A stretch of 64,000 bases of DNA, from the NCBI GenBank assembly GCA_964035545.1, contig OZ037765.1, positions 10,162,698 to 10,226,697 of the forward strand, given 5' to 3'. Within the stretch, counting starts at the first letter, position 1. Each line of letters begins with the position of its first letter. Positions 51,413 to 62,915 of this stretch are shown here, in pieces. Under the pieces are notes generated by a model, which did no database searches, was not told where the DNA came from, and saw nothing but the letters and a program-made list of their open reading frames with translations. This DNA comes from Bugula neritina (lineage: Eukaryota; Bryozoa; Gymnolaemata; Cheilostomatida; Bugulidae). The position numbers and the translations under genes are program-made.

Positions 51413-53068
51413 ATGGTAAGGATATGGAACTTGTTTGTGATTACTAAGACTTTGCCTATTCTTATAACTTATTTTATTATTGCATGTTAATAAGCTTTGA
51501 CGATATCACATTAAAATATTTTTTAATGACAACAAATTTTAGCTACAATTTTTTCATAAAAAAGTTAATAATCAAAATTTTCATAAGATTTCATTCTGTA
51601 CACAGTGGCATTATGTTCTTAGATAGCTGTTAGCAAGAGTATTTTAATATGTTTATAAAACTTTTTAAAATGCTCTACATAATTGGTTAGTTATAATATC
51701 TAAGTGTATATACAATAACAAATGAAAAGGTGTTGGTTAATAACCAACAAGTTATTAGGAGCAGCTGTGATTAGAGCACTGGTCATTGGTAATGTCAGAA
51801 AAAGCATCCGAACGCAATTGCTCTTGTGTTCCAAACTCATAGTCCTTAGCCTGTTTATAAACTCTTACCATAAAGGTTTTTCACAGAAATTGAGACTTTT
51901 GGCAAAAGCATGAGTTGTGAATGTTATTATCAGTTCTCAAAAATGATACCATTGGGACTGCTATATCTGTTGACAGCAGCACAGCTGCTACTTGTTTGAA
52001 CTTCATTTGATTCCTTAAGTTAAACTGCATGACATCTATAGCTATAAAATATAATTATTAAATTAAGTTTTCTTTAAAGTTATACAATAATATTGTTGGG
52101 GAAGTGCTAATCACAAGTGGCAAAAATTAGTGGTGTCTGAAACGTCTCAATTTTAAATTGCTTGAAGAAACACTATACCTACTTCTTTATTTCAAAGAAA
52201 ACTTATTCAATTTTATGCTGTAAAGCATTACTGTTAATTTTCTTTAAATTTATGTGACCTTAAATATCAAAATAACATAGTCAATAGAGTTTCTATTTTA
52301 AAGCTGAACAGCTTTAAACTTATATGGATCATGGTTATGTAGATAAATATAGGATAGTCATAAGTGATAATGTATGGAGGGCTAACAAAATATATAACCA
52401 AATAATTTTCATGTTTTTTCAATTATTGAATTGAATCACAAATCATTTAGATCCTTCACAGCTGCAGATGAACAATTTAAATAATATACTTACTTTTTTA
52501 TTTCAAAGAAAACTTATTAAATTTTATGCTGTAAAGCATAACTGTTAATCAGTTTACACATTTTAAAGCTATTTTTGTGAGAGTTTATTAAAGCAAAAGA
52601 GTACATGGCAATTCATTTTACTAAACTAACAGAAGTTGTTCTAACCATTCCATTCATATTGCACTTAGATCGAAATTTATCATTTATTTTCTACTGAAAG
52701 TTTTATATCAAAGGACAAAATTCATTCTGCTTTTAATGCTGCATCTTATATTTTAGGTGAGATCAAACTTTGCAACAGTCATTCTCCTGGCCTATCTGAT
52801 CATTGGTGTCTGCTGCATGACTCTAAACACAAATCCAGGAGCAGGCAACAGACTTGAGTCAAACAGCAAGTTCAAGCCTTCATTTTCACTGCTACTCAAC
52901 AAACTCCAACCAGCGAAAGCTGGCATACGCAAGCAGATCTGGAATCGCCGACAAAAAAGAGGCAATAGCTTGGCCAAACTGTTTGATATATACAAGAGCG
53001 CTTCAAGCTACAGTAAGAGTTCAACGAGCCGAAAGTCAGGACTCAGGTTCATGAGTGATGGAAAATAA
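51413..53068 (+). CDS. Secreted peptide precursor, 104 residues, dibasic sites
   Basis: Exon 1 supplies only the ATG (51413-51415), cut directly by the donor GTAAGG. Exon 2 (52757-53068) starts after TATATTTTAG and runs to TAA. Residues 1-21 are a signal peptide with the hydrophobic core FATVILLAYLIIGVCC. A spacer follows, then basic sites at 59-60 (RK), 65-66 (RR), 68-69 (KR) and 93-94 (RK). Cleavage after KR69 would release GNSLAKLFDIYKSASSYSK and onward, 35 residues to the end. The chain ends Asp-Gly-Lys-stop, so trimming of Lys would leave a C-terminal Gly, a possible amidation donor. Only the two cysteines at the signal-peptide end exist. I do not recognise the family; a neuropeptide or hormone precursor is the likely class. 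Confidence 0.7.
51757..51905 (+). mobile_element. Diverged SINE copy in intron 1 of the peptide gene
   Basis: AGGAGCAGCTGTGATTAGAG, then GTCAGAAAAAGCATCC, AATTGCTCTTGTG, GTCCTTAGCC and TTTTTCACAGAAAT follow the order of the copy at 51138-50958. The tRNA-like B-box segment appears deleted and the central CATCAGGGG core is lost. Confidence 0.5.
52174..52238 (+). repeat. Direct repeat, copy 1 (intron 1 of the peptide gene)
   Basis: TTATTTCAAAGAAAACTTAT followed by a near-identical stretch through GCTGTAAAGCATTACTGTTAAT. It recurs at 52485-52549, 311 bases away, with only a few differences over about 55-65 bases. Confidence 0.8.
52485..52549 (+). repeat. Direct repeat, copy 2 (intron 1 of the peptide gene)
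   Basis: Second copy of the 52174 repeat, sharing TTATTTCAAAGAAAACTTAT and ATGCTGTAAAGCATAACTGT. It ends about 200 bases before exon 2. It may be a local segmental duplication or an unrecognised repeat family. Confidence 0.8.
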
Positions 53069-53491
53069 GAAGACAATGACTTTTTGATCAATCAAGTGTT
53101 TTAATCAGGTTGCAAAAGAACACTAAATTTCACAATATTTATTATAATCTTCATGAAATAATCCCTGGAGTCAGAAATAACAAAATTGTAAGATATTATT
53201 TATGTTTGTACAATAGCATTTTTTGGTAAAATCAATATATTAATTATGCAAGAAAATTATTCTTACTTTTCTTCTATTTGATGGAATAGACAAATTGTAA
53301 ATATGTCACGTGTCAATCTATAAGTATGTAAAAATAACTATACATTTTGTAAAATATATTAAAAATTCATAATGCCAATTTTCAAATGATATTAAAAATA
53401 TAATATATTATTATTCCACTATTTCTTACGGCCCCAACAAAATCTATTAAAATGTTTGCCACATTTACATAAAAAAAATATTTGCATAAAT

Positions 53492-53497
53492 TTTATT
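53492..53497 (-). terminator. Poly(A) signal of the GPCR gene
   Basis: On the minus strand AATAAA lies about 92 bases after the stop codon (53591-53589). The opposite gene, for the peptide precursor, has only ATTAAA candidates near 53358, 53391 and 53442, so the two 3' ends lie very close together or overlap. Confidence 0.6.
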
Positions 53498-53588
53498 GCA
53501 TTAAGTTGTCATCTGACGCTTGCTCTTAAACCTGCTAATATTGGCATAGTCTAGATAAAACCCAAATCTTTTTAATTGCCACATTCTA

Positions 53589-56500
53589 TTAGACTAAAGC
53601 TCCACAATCTGGTATGTCCAGTTTTTGACTAAGTTGAGTCACTGCATTTATGATATTGTTTTGATTTGCCGTCACCTGAGTTGGCTGCGTCATAAAGTTC
53701 ACGTCCTTCTTTTCTGGCGTTTGTCGCAATGCCAGTGGACTAAGTTTCCGAGATTTATTAGCGTTGAGATCTATGGGTAGCAAAACATCGGGAATATGGC
53801 TACCTCGTCTGCTGCTGGAAACCGTATCCTCACTCACCCGCCTGCTGTTTCGTCTTGAAGAGTACTGACACGTCGTCGTCTCCGTTTCCGTCTCATCTTT
53901 TTTAATAACTGAACTTGATCTCCGCTTTCTTGACCAGGGACCGTGGGAGGGCAGAGTCTGTTCGTCTTGCCAGTGACGATAACTCTTGGTCAATGATGAT
54001 CTGACTTCTTCGTTCAGGAAACAGTAAACTAAAGCTACTACAAATCCCTAAAAGTAAAATTTAGTAGCTATATTTACAGTATTTATAACAATATATAAAA
54101 CAATAGGAAAATATCACATAAGTGTGCAGTATAATATACATTTACTTTCACATCCTCTGCAGGTAAACCCATTTTTGAAGTTACATTACATAACTTAATG
54201 TAAAATATTAGGCTACAACTTGCATGATACAACTTGTCTCTCGATCTCTCTGATAAATTCCAACCTTTACATATATTAGGGTTATAGTAAATAGAAAGCC
54301 GTGTATAGTGTATACCATATATGTAAACCACATAGTACTTACTACTGTTGATTGAACGATGGAGTTGATGTAGACCCAGATAGTATACCCATGACGGTCT
54401 GTAGGCCTAACTATGATCAGCAGATATGTACCTCCCAATAGTGGTACTAAGACTATTAGGGCTTTTAAGGCTTTCCTGTAAATTATAAAGATATCATCAA
54501 ATCTTCATTTCTATAAACAATGTGCTGACGTTTTACTCTAACAGTTCCCAAGTAGAATCAAAACATAAAATTAAGCTATTTTTCAAGCTGTTATGTTTTG
54601 CTTATTTTATATTAAAATAGTAGAGCATGTATTTTATATTTTGACAAGTATAGAAAACAGTATAAACCACCACCCGATCAAGACATGATGGTGAAAGGTA
54701 AACATAGAAAACAGTATAAGCTATACAAAAGCACACGTACCCATATTGTTTTCGCTCGTTGAGAGCAGAGTTTCTCAGTTTCCTCACCAACGTATATATA
54801 ACGCCGATCATGAATATTGCACAAATCTACAAGTATTATAAGATACAATACAAGTTTTAGTTATCAAAATAATGTAGATATATTATGTGAACTTTTTAAA
54901 AGGTAACTGTATTGTATTATTTTATCATAATCAATGAGCATGGTAACAATCATATGAGATAACAACTATAAAAGGAAATAATTGCAATGTAATAAAAGTC
55001 TAAAAACCTTATATAACATTAATTGATGACTATTTACTAGTTAACATTTGAGATATGGCAAGCAGGACTGCATCATTCATGCTTAAGTAGTATTAGGTGC
55101 ACATTAATGTATGCTGAGTAAATTAATTTTCATATCTATATCACATAGCTCTGTGAGCCCATGCTTCTAATCAACTCACTAGCTAAGCCTAATTGCCAAA
55201 CATGATGCAATTTAGCTGAGTGGTCATAGAATCAGTTGATTTAAACGGAATAACTATGCCGAGGTTGTATCTAAGATATTGCTGCCTACTCTAACAACGC
55301 ACGAGCCAGTGCTGCTTAACATACCGCAAGAAAGATAGTTATGGTCACACTTTCTATTGCATTAGCTGGTTCAAAAAAGCTGCCAGAGTGCCAACACCTA
55401 AAACAAAGTAAAAGCATATTCGTCACTGTGATAAACAGTAAGGAGTTGAGATGACAGGCTCTAATTTTGAATAATAAAACAATCAACTACCCAAAGTTTA
55501 TATCTCTGAAAATGTTTTGCAATTTAACTAAAGAGTAAAAACAATTATGAGAAGGTTGAACACATTTATGTAAGAACACAACTCCTTACAGTATCATTGA
55601 TGAGCTTTCATTATACTAGCCTGTGCCTAAGCATGACTTAGAGCTGTTCAAGGTTGATGTTTAGCTACAGAAATTAGGCTATAAAACTATTCTGCTATAT
55701 TATTATAACTTTCACATAAATGTCATTGTAAACTATTATGTTATATTATAACTTTCTCATAGATGTCATTGTAAACTTACGGGTCTTTGGCTGTCAACAC
55801 ATTAACTATAATACAGGCCAACGTAATCAGAGTAGGCAACCCTGCAAAATATAAAGAAACATATACTCATACAACACACATGCATTACCACAATACACTT
55901 GAGTTAAACTATGCTTGTATAGCCTGCTTGTTCTGTTTTATTAAAAGATGCAATTACCAAACTTACCCCAGCCAATCAGTGTGCAGTGTTTGAACTTCAA
56001 CTGATCTGTAAGGGAAGCACCAACTACTACTATAAAGAGATATAGTCCTTCAATGAAGATCCAGGAGAACTGAGACAGGTAGAAGAACTTGTGTAACGTG
56101 AAAAGTGTCTTGCATTCAATCTAAAAGTAAAGCCTTTGTTTTAGTTTACGAGCTGACAAGAGTAGTAAAAAATGCTTGACATTAAAACTAAAAGGCTGCC
56201 AGGATAAAACTAACTGCTGCTAAGCATTCTGTCACAATTTTAGGCATAAAATCTGTAAACAATAAGACTGCTTTTTGATATCATTATATGTTCTTTTCAC
56301 ATTCATAATTATTGCTTCTATTGTCAACCTAAAAAGCTTTGAGGTTTCAGCATTTGGTGTACTATTTTGCTTTCCCATACTTTGCATTTTTAGGTTTCTT
56401 TGACTTAGTACTATATATAGTTCATGCTATTCATGTCTTGGGAACCAAAATACATAATAATAGTCTTACTATTTTCTCAAGCAGTTTATCATTCAATGTC

Positions 56501-59500
56501 CCATGCATTACTGCTATCCACACAATGTTCTTCATAGTGATTGCAATGAACAGCTGACTGTGTATCAGGTTCCTCAAACAGCGTAAATGTCTACAACACA
56601 AGTTATGAAAAAGGTGTAAGCCCGGATGAAGCAGCTAATTGATGCAACTGCTAGTAACAGCTAATATATTCTCAAAGCTGGGTCTTCTCATGCAACTTGG
56701 GTCAGATAGTTGTCACCACAACTCAGTGTAGCAAATACCAATCATATAAACATCTAAACATGATACATGAATTGATTTAATAGACAACAAACTTATGTCC
56801 CTAAATTCCAAGACTAACTTTGTTCTCATGATAATGAGCTTACCTACATCCAGGTATGTGAACCACCCACTTTTATAGCCGCCCCAACAAAATTTCCTTT
56901 AGACTAATAAGTTCATACAAATGGTGTCTCATTTTGCATTAACTGCCTACTGTTGTACAAAAATGTTGTAGGACAATATTCCAAATATAAAACTTTAGGG
57001 TGTAACGCATTAAAGAATATAACAAATCTGTTATTTTATGGTTCTCAAGCAATAAATGAACTTTTAATTTAATTAGATTAAAGTTGAAAAGTGCTCTGAG
57101 AGGTGTGACCAGGGCTGGCGATGGGAAAATTATCCTACAATAGTTAAGAGCAGACTGCACGGCTGCTAATTCAATGAAATATACAACTAACATAAATCAA
57201 GCTGCTAAAATGTAGTAACTATAATAATAATAAATTTACTTGTAGGCGAGGAATATAACGACAGCGATGATCATAGCAATGTTGGATAGGATGAATCCTC
57301 CAAGATAAATAAATGTGGCATTTTTATTTAGCTTCGCCTCTTTCTAAAACAACAAGAGAGTGATATGTTAGCTATGGAGACCGGACAAAGCAATAACTAA
57401 TAATCCGATTGAAACATTCTTCTCAACAGATAAGAAACTATTATTCTTTGATAAAATATAAAATTGTTACCTTAACAGCAAAAAGGCCTGCTTTATGTTT
57501 AAATATTGAAACTTTTGAATGTCATAATTTTCAATTAAATTCTGATTAATGCAATTCTTATCACTGGGGAAAAAGAGGAAGCAAACTTCTACTGTATTTT
57601 TAATATTTAGTTTTAGAAAAATGAAAAAAGCTAGAAGAAGTTATAAACATGAAATCCAAGTGCACTACTCACGCAAACACATTATATTTATAATATGAAA
57701 ATTCATGCACCTAACTGGCAGCCATCATTCCTTTACCTACCTTTAACAGATCTTCATATTCTAGCAGCTCATCGATGCATTCATCAAAGTTTGCTTTAGC
57801 AGCCCATGTTCCGTTTACATCACAATATCTGCTCACTGACCCTAAAAAGCATAAATTATATTGCTTAAAAATCGGCAAGCTTTATATTAAAGCAGGGAAA
57901 TATTTATACAATGCAACATTTGATGTTAGTGTATCAAGGAAAGACTTTTCCATTCCATTATACTTGTATCATTCAGTGAAGCTACCATATAACAAAATAC
58001 CAAAGCTGAATTCTCCGTATGTTGACCATGAAAATTTTAAATTTTCATTAATTGAACAAAAAGAAAAGTAGTTACTATTAAGGATTAAAAACAAATGTAT
58101 TGCAAGTTGTCTTAGTTTTTATATGTAAAAGAGACACATTTACTGGTTATTTTATATAAATGCTTTTAGGACCAACAAACCTTCTTCAAAGTTTTAAGGT
58201 TTTAGTATTATGCAAACTGAGATTATAGGCTAAAACTGACTAAAAACCTGTATTGATCCAAATTATAGAGAGAAATGTCTTGGTCATGTAAATGAGCACA
58301 ATGTTAATGGTTGTTGTAATGCGATGTATGCATTATCTTTAACAGGTAATTGGGTATACTTTCAAGCTCCATTCCACAACTTGACCTTTAAGTTTAGGAT
58401 GAAGTTCAAAGTAATAATTGAATGTCAAAAAGATCATTAATGAAACTACTGTACAATTGCTTATTTAGTATCAAGAAAAATGCTACGCTAGCTTTAAAAA
58501 AAGTTGTTTTATTTGTTAGAAAGCAACGAATAATGTAGATATTTGGATATAAGAGATAAAGCTTTCTGATAACTTTTCATAGATTTGGCTTCAATGGGAA
58601 AAGATTAGGCACAATAAGATTGAGCCGACAAGCTTCAGGCAATTGCTTATATAAGTTGGCAGTGTTTGTATTTTCTTTTAGCCACAAAAATCAATTAAAA
58701 CCCTCTTTCTTTCTATTTTTAGATATGTTTAGTCATTAAATTACAAACAAAAGTTACTGTCAAAACAATTAGTGAGCTAGTGAAATTCGAAGCAACTAGA
58801 ATCAAAAGGTTGAATCAACATTTTATGGCGATTGTTTATTGCTGGTTTACTATATCCAGTCTGCACGTTCACAAAATACATAAAGGATGTAGGTAAGCTT
58901 TGTGGTTAAAGCTGTTTGGTGCAGGTTTCTCAATCAGCAGCGACTCAAATGCAGATGAAATCATAAATCATGTTCTATATACTGTTTCAAGTTTGTTTTT
59001 CAAAGAATTCACCCAGTCATTAATAGTTATTACCTATTTTCTGATTAACTCTAATTAAAAACTGGAAAAATTGAGCCAAATGGATTAAAAACAATATTAA
59101 ACCAGCTGTGATATGCATATAAACTTTAAACTAACAATAAACACAACAAAAGCAAAAAAATGCTATATATCTGCTATAGGTACAATGTTTTTTAAAATCC
59201 CACTCTCACTCCCAATATGACGCAGTAAATTAGCCATATTCTGATAGTACTCTCCAGTAAACTTAAATTGCTATGGGTATAAAATGTGATAAACTTCAAA
59301 CTCAAATTTCAGCCAATGGATGCTAGTTTTTCTATAACTTTGTTTTAAGAAATGCACAGTTTTTATAGAAAAACAGGGCTTTTTATAACTTCTTACCAAG
59401 ATATACAAGTTTTTTAACATTTGTCAGAAAAAATTGCAATATTCTCACTAATGTGCAATTAGATGCAAATTTCAAACAGGTTTTATATGCTGGGTGTAAA

Positions 59501-62500
59501 ATATTTCAAGATTTTGAAGTCTGTAACCCTCAAACCTCTAGGTATGTGAAAGCTTGTAATTTTTAAATGGTGTCTCCTATCTACTTTACTATTTACTGTT
59601 TTCGTCACATTCAATTAGAACAATGAAATATAGATTTCATATAAGAAATACAGTAGTGCAATGTTAATAAGCATAATATATGAGAACTTCCACAACACCA
59701 CTTTAGCTAATTGAGAATTTGTTATGCATTTATTCTTTTTTGCAGTTTATGTCAGACTTTAAAAGTCTGAACATTAGCCACTACTCTTAAATGTTTGGGT
59801 TTAAGTTTGGTTTTGAGGAATACTTCTATAATTGGTTACTAAATCGCTGCTTCAGCAGCATATGACTTCAACCCACATCAAGAAATCTTGTTGTTGAAAA
59901 TTAAGTTATTTATCTGGAACTTTTAATCTATAGGGTGTAAACGGTTTACCTTGTTGAAGAACCCCTTTGTTTTATTAGTCAACAATACTTGCAAAACCTG
60001 CACTCATATTGCTACAATATTAACTGATTCACAGTTCATCTACTAAAATAACTCAGGTGATAAAAATTCAATATGCTTTGTTTAATTGCATAGTAAAGAT
60101 GAAAGGCAACTGTTTGTCTTCATGAAAGCAAAATATTATGATTCTAAGATATAAATAAGCAAAGGGGTCATTAATCATATAATTGTTAAATCCTTGTTTG
60201 TTAGTATCATCTAACACTTTATGTTTTTCAAGTCAAATAAGATTTTGCATATCTACAAGATAGCCTACTTGGTTTTTGTATTATTTTGCAAAGAACAATT
60301 TATTGATGGTTGCATCATACCATCTGGTTTTAACTCACTAACTTTAAAAATTGATTTACATATAGAATTAGCTGATCGGATATGTGATTGAGTTTTTTCA
60401 GAAGATTTTTAAGTTCGATTGAAGTAGGTGCAATAATGGAGAAATTGAGAAAAACCTGTGTTCTAGATTAGAAATGTAGCATAAGCAGTTATGTTCTCGC
60501 AAGAATTTTAGCAGGCGCCCCAAGCTGAAATTTAATAAAAAAATTAAAGAATTTAGGTTATCTCAATTTCTCCTAAATGTTCGATTGACCTTCACTTTCT
60601 TTTTGTAGTGAGCAGAGTAAAAGTCTGAGCAAGGAGTGAAGTCAGTTGTAAACAACCACAGCTAGCTATAATGTTATACGCAATTAGCCAGTAGTGATAC
60701 CCTCAAACAAAGCCACAACTTCTTTGTGAATTTATTTTTATATTTCATGAGTGCTTATTTTCAAGAGCTTGTGCGGTTCAAATCAATTACAGTTCATAGA
60801 AAATATAATGCTACATCCAATTCAGTGGTCATGGCTGCTCTAAAGTTGAGGAACATCAACTAAAAGTTGGAATAGAGGCATTGCTCAAAATTTATTATGT
60901 GTCTTTGTCAAAGAGCTTCGTGCCAAAAGTCTAACCAAATGCGTGTTTTTGCCCTTAATATGCAATAGTTTTTTTTAAGTTAGAGGTTAATTTTAGGTGA
61001 GAGATGATAAATACAAGTAGCAGGAGATAAAAATAGCTCTAATCAAAGGAATTCTCAATGATTTATCAGTTGTGATAATCAGGCAAAATGTGTACTTGTC
61101 CTTTGTTACTCACCTAATTTATTTCAAATAACAAGTGGCTGGTTGAAGAGTTTGATTTTAGGTGGCAAAAAATATCACCACATTTGAATATCTTGTAAAC
61201 ACAATACTTAAAATGAACAGTTGGTTAATGACAGGTACATGTAATTCAATTTCTTATTTGATTAATTTCTCTATTTTAATCGAGCCCTATGCAGTCATTA
61301 TAAATTATAGCACTACAGCTTTAATAGCATGAAAGTAAAATTTAATTTTCAAGATTTGTGTTAAAAATACTTCAGGTTGAAAGCAATTTTATGTTCATAA
61401 ACTACTTGGCTTGTCTGTAAGAACTTTGACATTCTTTCTGCTAAAATTCATAGCTTTTAAAAAACAACATTTATAAATCAATAGTACTAACTGTTGTTAC
61501 TAGTTATGTCAAATATCATTTAAAAAACCTTTCAACAGAAAAATTCAAAAGGACACAATTATGTTACTTTGGAAGGAAAGTATCATGAAATAATTAATAT
61601 TTAGTCAGGGCAATAGCATGAAATGCTGGACCAAAAACTGTGTACATTTATCGATTAGTATTTATATCATCATCATTTAAAAACTGCTATAAACTGCTAT
61701 ACAAAGTTCATTAAAACGAATGATCAACTATATTCATAACTAGAGGTTGATAAAAAACTTATTTAGATTTAAATTCCAATAACACTACCATATATTTTCA
61801 AAATTTTACACACCTCTTAGTGTAGGCAAATGCGGTGAGCCACTTGAGGGACACGGCTGGCGGGCTGTTTCACCTGCTTCAATAGGATACCAGACTAGGA
61901 ACTTGTCTTTACAAAATCCACAGTAATCTCCTAAAAGTACGACAGTATATTATTAGTCATGATAATAGTCTATAGCATATAGACATCAATAGTAAAGTTA
62001 TAATATTGCTGGCAACACTAAAAACTTGTTGGCTATATATACTGGATTTTATCAATAGTGGTATTATCAAGTTGGGAATTACCTTAAACCGTTGTTGCTC
62101 TCTTTTGAGCTCCAATTTTTATTGTTGCACCTGATTTTTAGTAATTCAAATTACAATCATAAATCGTAACACTATCCTTGCATATTTTCAGTTTAAAGGC
62201 AGTACCTAATTAATAAAAATTGACTTTTACAAGAAAGCTCTGGGTAAAGGTCAAAAACTGGTTACATTAAAAATAAATCTAGAATATAATTCTAAACATG
62301 TTTCTGTGAACCTACACAACCTAATAATCATCAATATAACTGCAGTTATCAATGAAAAAACTCAGACCCGTGGTGACTCGTTTTACTAATTCTTCTTTTT
62401 AGAGCAGTTAAACATACAACATTAATTTCAAATGGGTTATTAAACTTTCAACAAATGTGAAGTATACTAGGATTTTGAACTGAATTTACTTTTAGAGGAG

Positions 62501-62915
62501 ATAATCACGGTGCAGTAAACATATTATTCAATCAAGGATATTATAGTTGAACATTTCCAGACACTTACAATTTACTGCTTAACGACACTACTCTACTTCT
62601 TTGAAACAGCTGATTATATATTTCGAAAAGGTGTACACCTTAGAAATAAATCGGAATTGTAATTTAGAAAATGGGTAACATACCTGTTGAGGTGTAGTTT
62701 TTACAGTCCAATATAGTTAGAGAAGCATCGACGAAAGCGGTGGTTGTATAATTGTTTGTCAACTGAGTCAAGTTAACGGCTGGAAGGAGTTCTTCAAATG
62801 TACTTGTTTTACCATCTACAGAGTTGACTTTGTTTGTATCATTAGTTGCTAAAACCAACAGTGACTGTGTTAACAAGTACCCTAATAATATGCGGTAAGC
62901 CAGCATGGTCTCCAT
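53589..62915 (-). CDS. Class B1 (secretin family) GPCR, CRF/DH44 receptor-like, 546 residues
   Basis: This is a peptide-hormone receptor of the plasma membrane, coupled to G proteins. Minus exons in order: 62915-62684, 61930-61814, 57841-57741, 57343-57240, 56590-56470, 56120-55967, 55841-55781, 55397-55325, 54826-54741, 54475-54343, 54047-53589. The sum is 547 codons including TAA. It has a signal peptide (METMLAYRILLGYLLTQSLL), then several N-glycosylation sites (NLT, NYT). The hormone-receptor domain has cysteines in DYCGFC, RQPCPSSG, SRYCDVNGTWAAKANFDEC. Seven TM helices carry class B hallmarks: HLRCLRNLIHSQLF (TM2), WIFIEGLYL (TM3), IGWGLPTL (TM4), DPCW (ECL2), QYGKALKALIVLVPLLGG (TM6), GFVVALVYCFLNEEVRSSL (TM7/helix 8). 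The RCLRNxIH, TWAA, LVPLLGxTY and CFLNxEVRS..RHWQD features fit CRF/DH44 receptors best. The tail of about 135 residues has repeated RRxS sites. A METML start is chosen because an acceptor-like ACATAG sits just upstream; an in-frame ATG at 62984 is less likely. Confidence 0.9.
57842..61813 (-). other. Largest intron (about 4 kb) of the GPCR gene
   Basis: It separates the two exons of the hormone-binding domain. It holds MITE copy B at 60438-60573. I saw no nested gene or other structure. Confidence 0.75.
60438..60573 (+). mobile_element. MITE-like element with terminal inverted repeats (copy B)
   Basis: It starts GGAGAAATTGAGAAAAACCT, continues GTGTTCTAGATTAGAAATGT and ATGTTCTCGCAAGAATTT, and ends CTCAATTTCTCC. 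The first 40 bases match the inverse of copy A almost exactly. It lies in the largest intron of the GPCR gene. Confidence 0.72.

Noticed and set aside
57775-58071. Plus-strand open frame of 98 residues
   Set aside because: It is antisense to the GPCR hormone-domain exon 57841-57741 and extends into its intron. There is no independent support.
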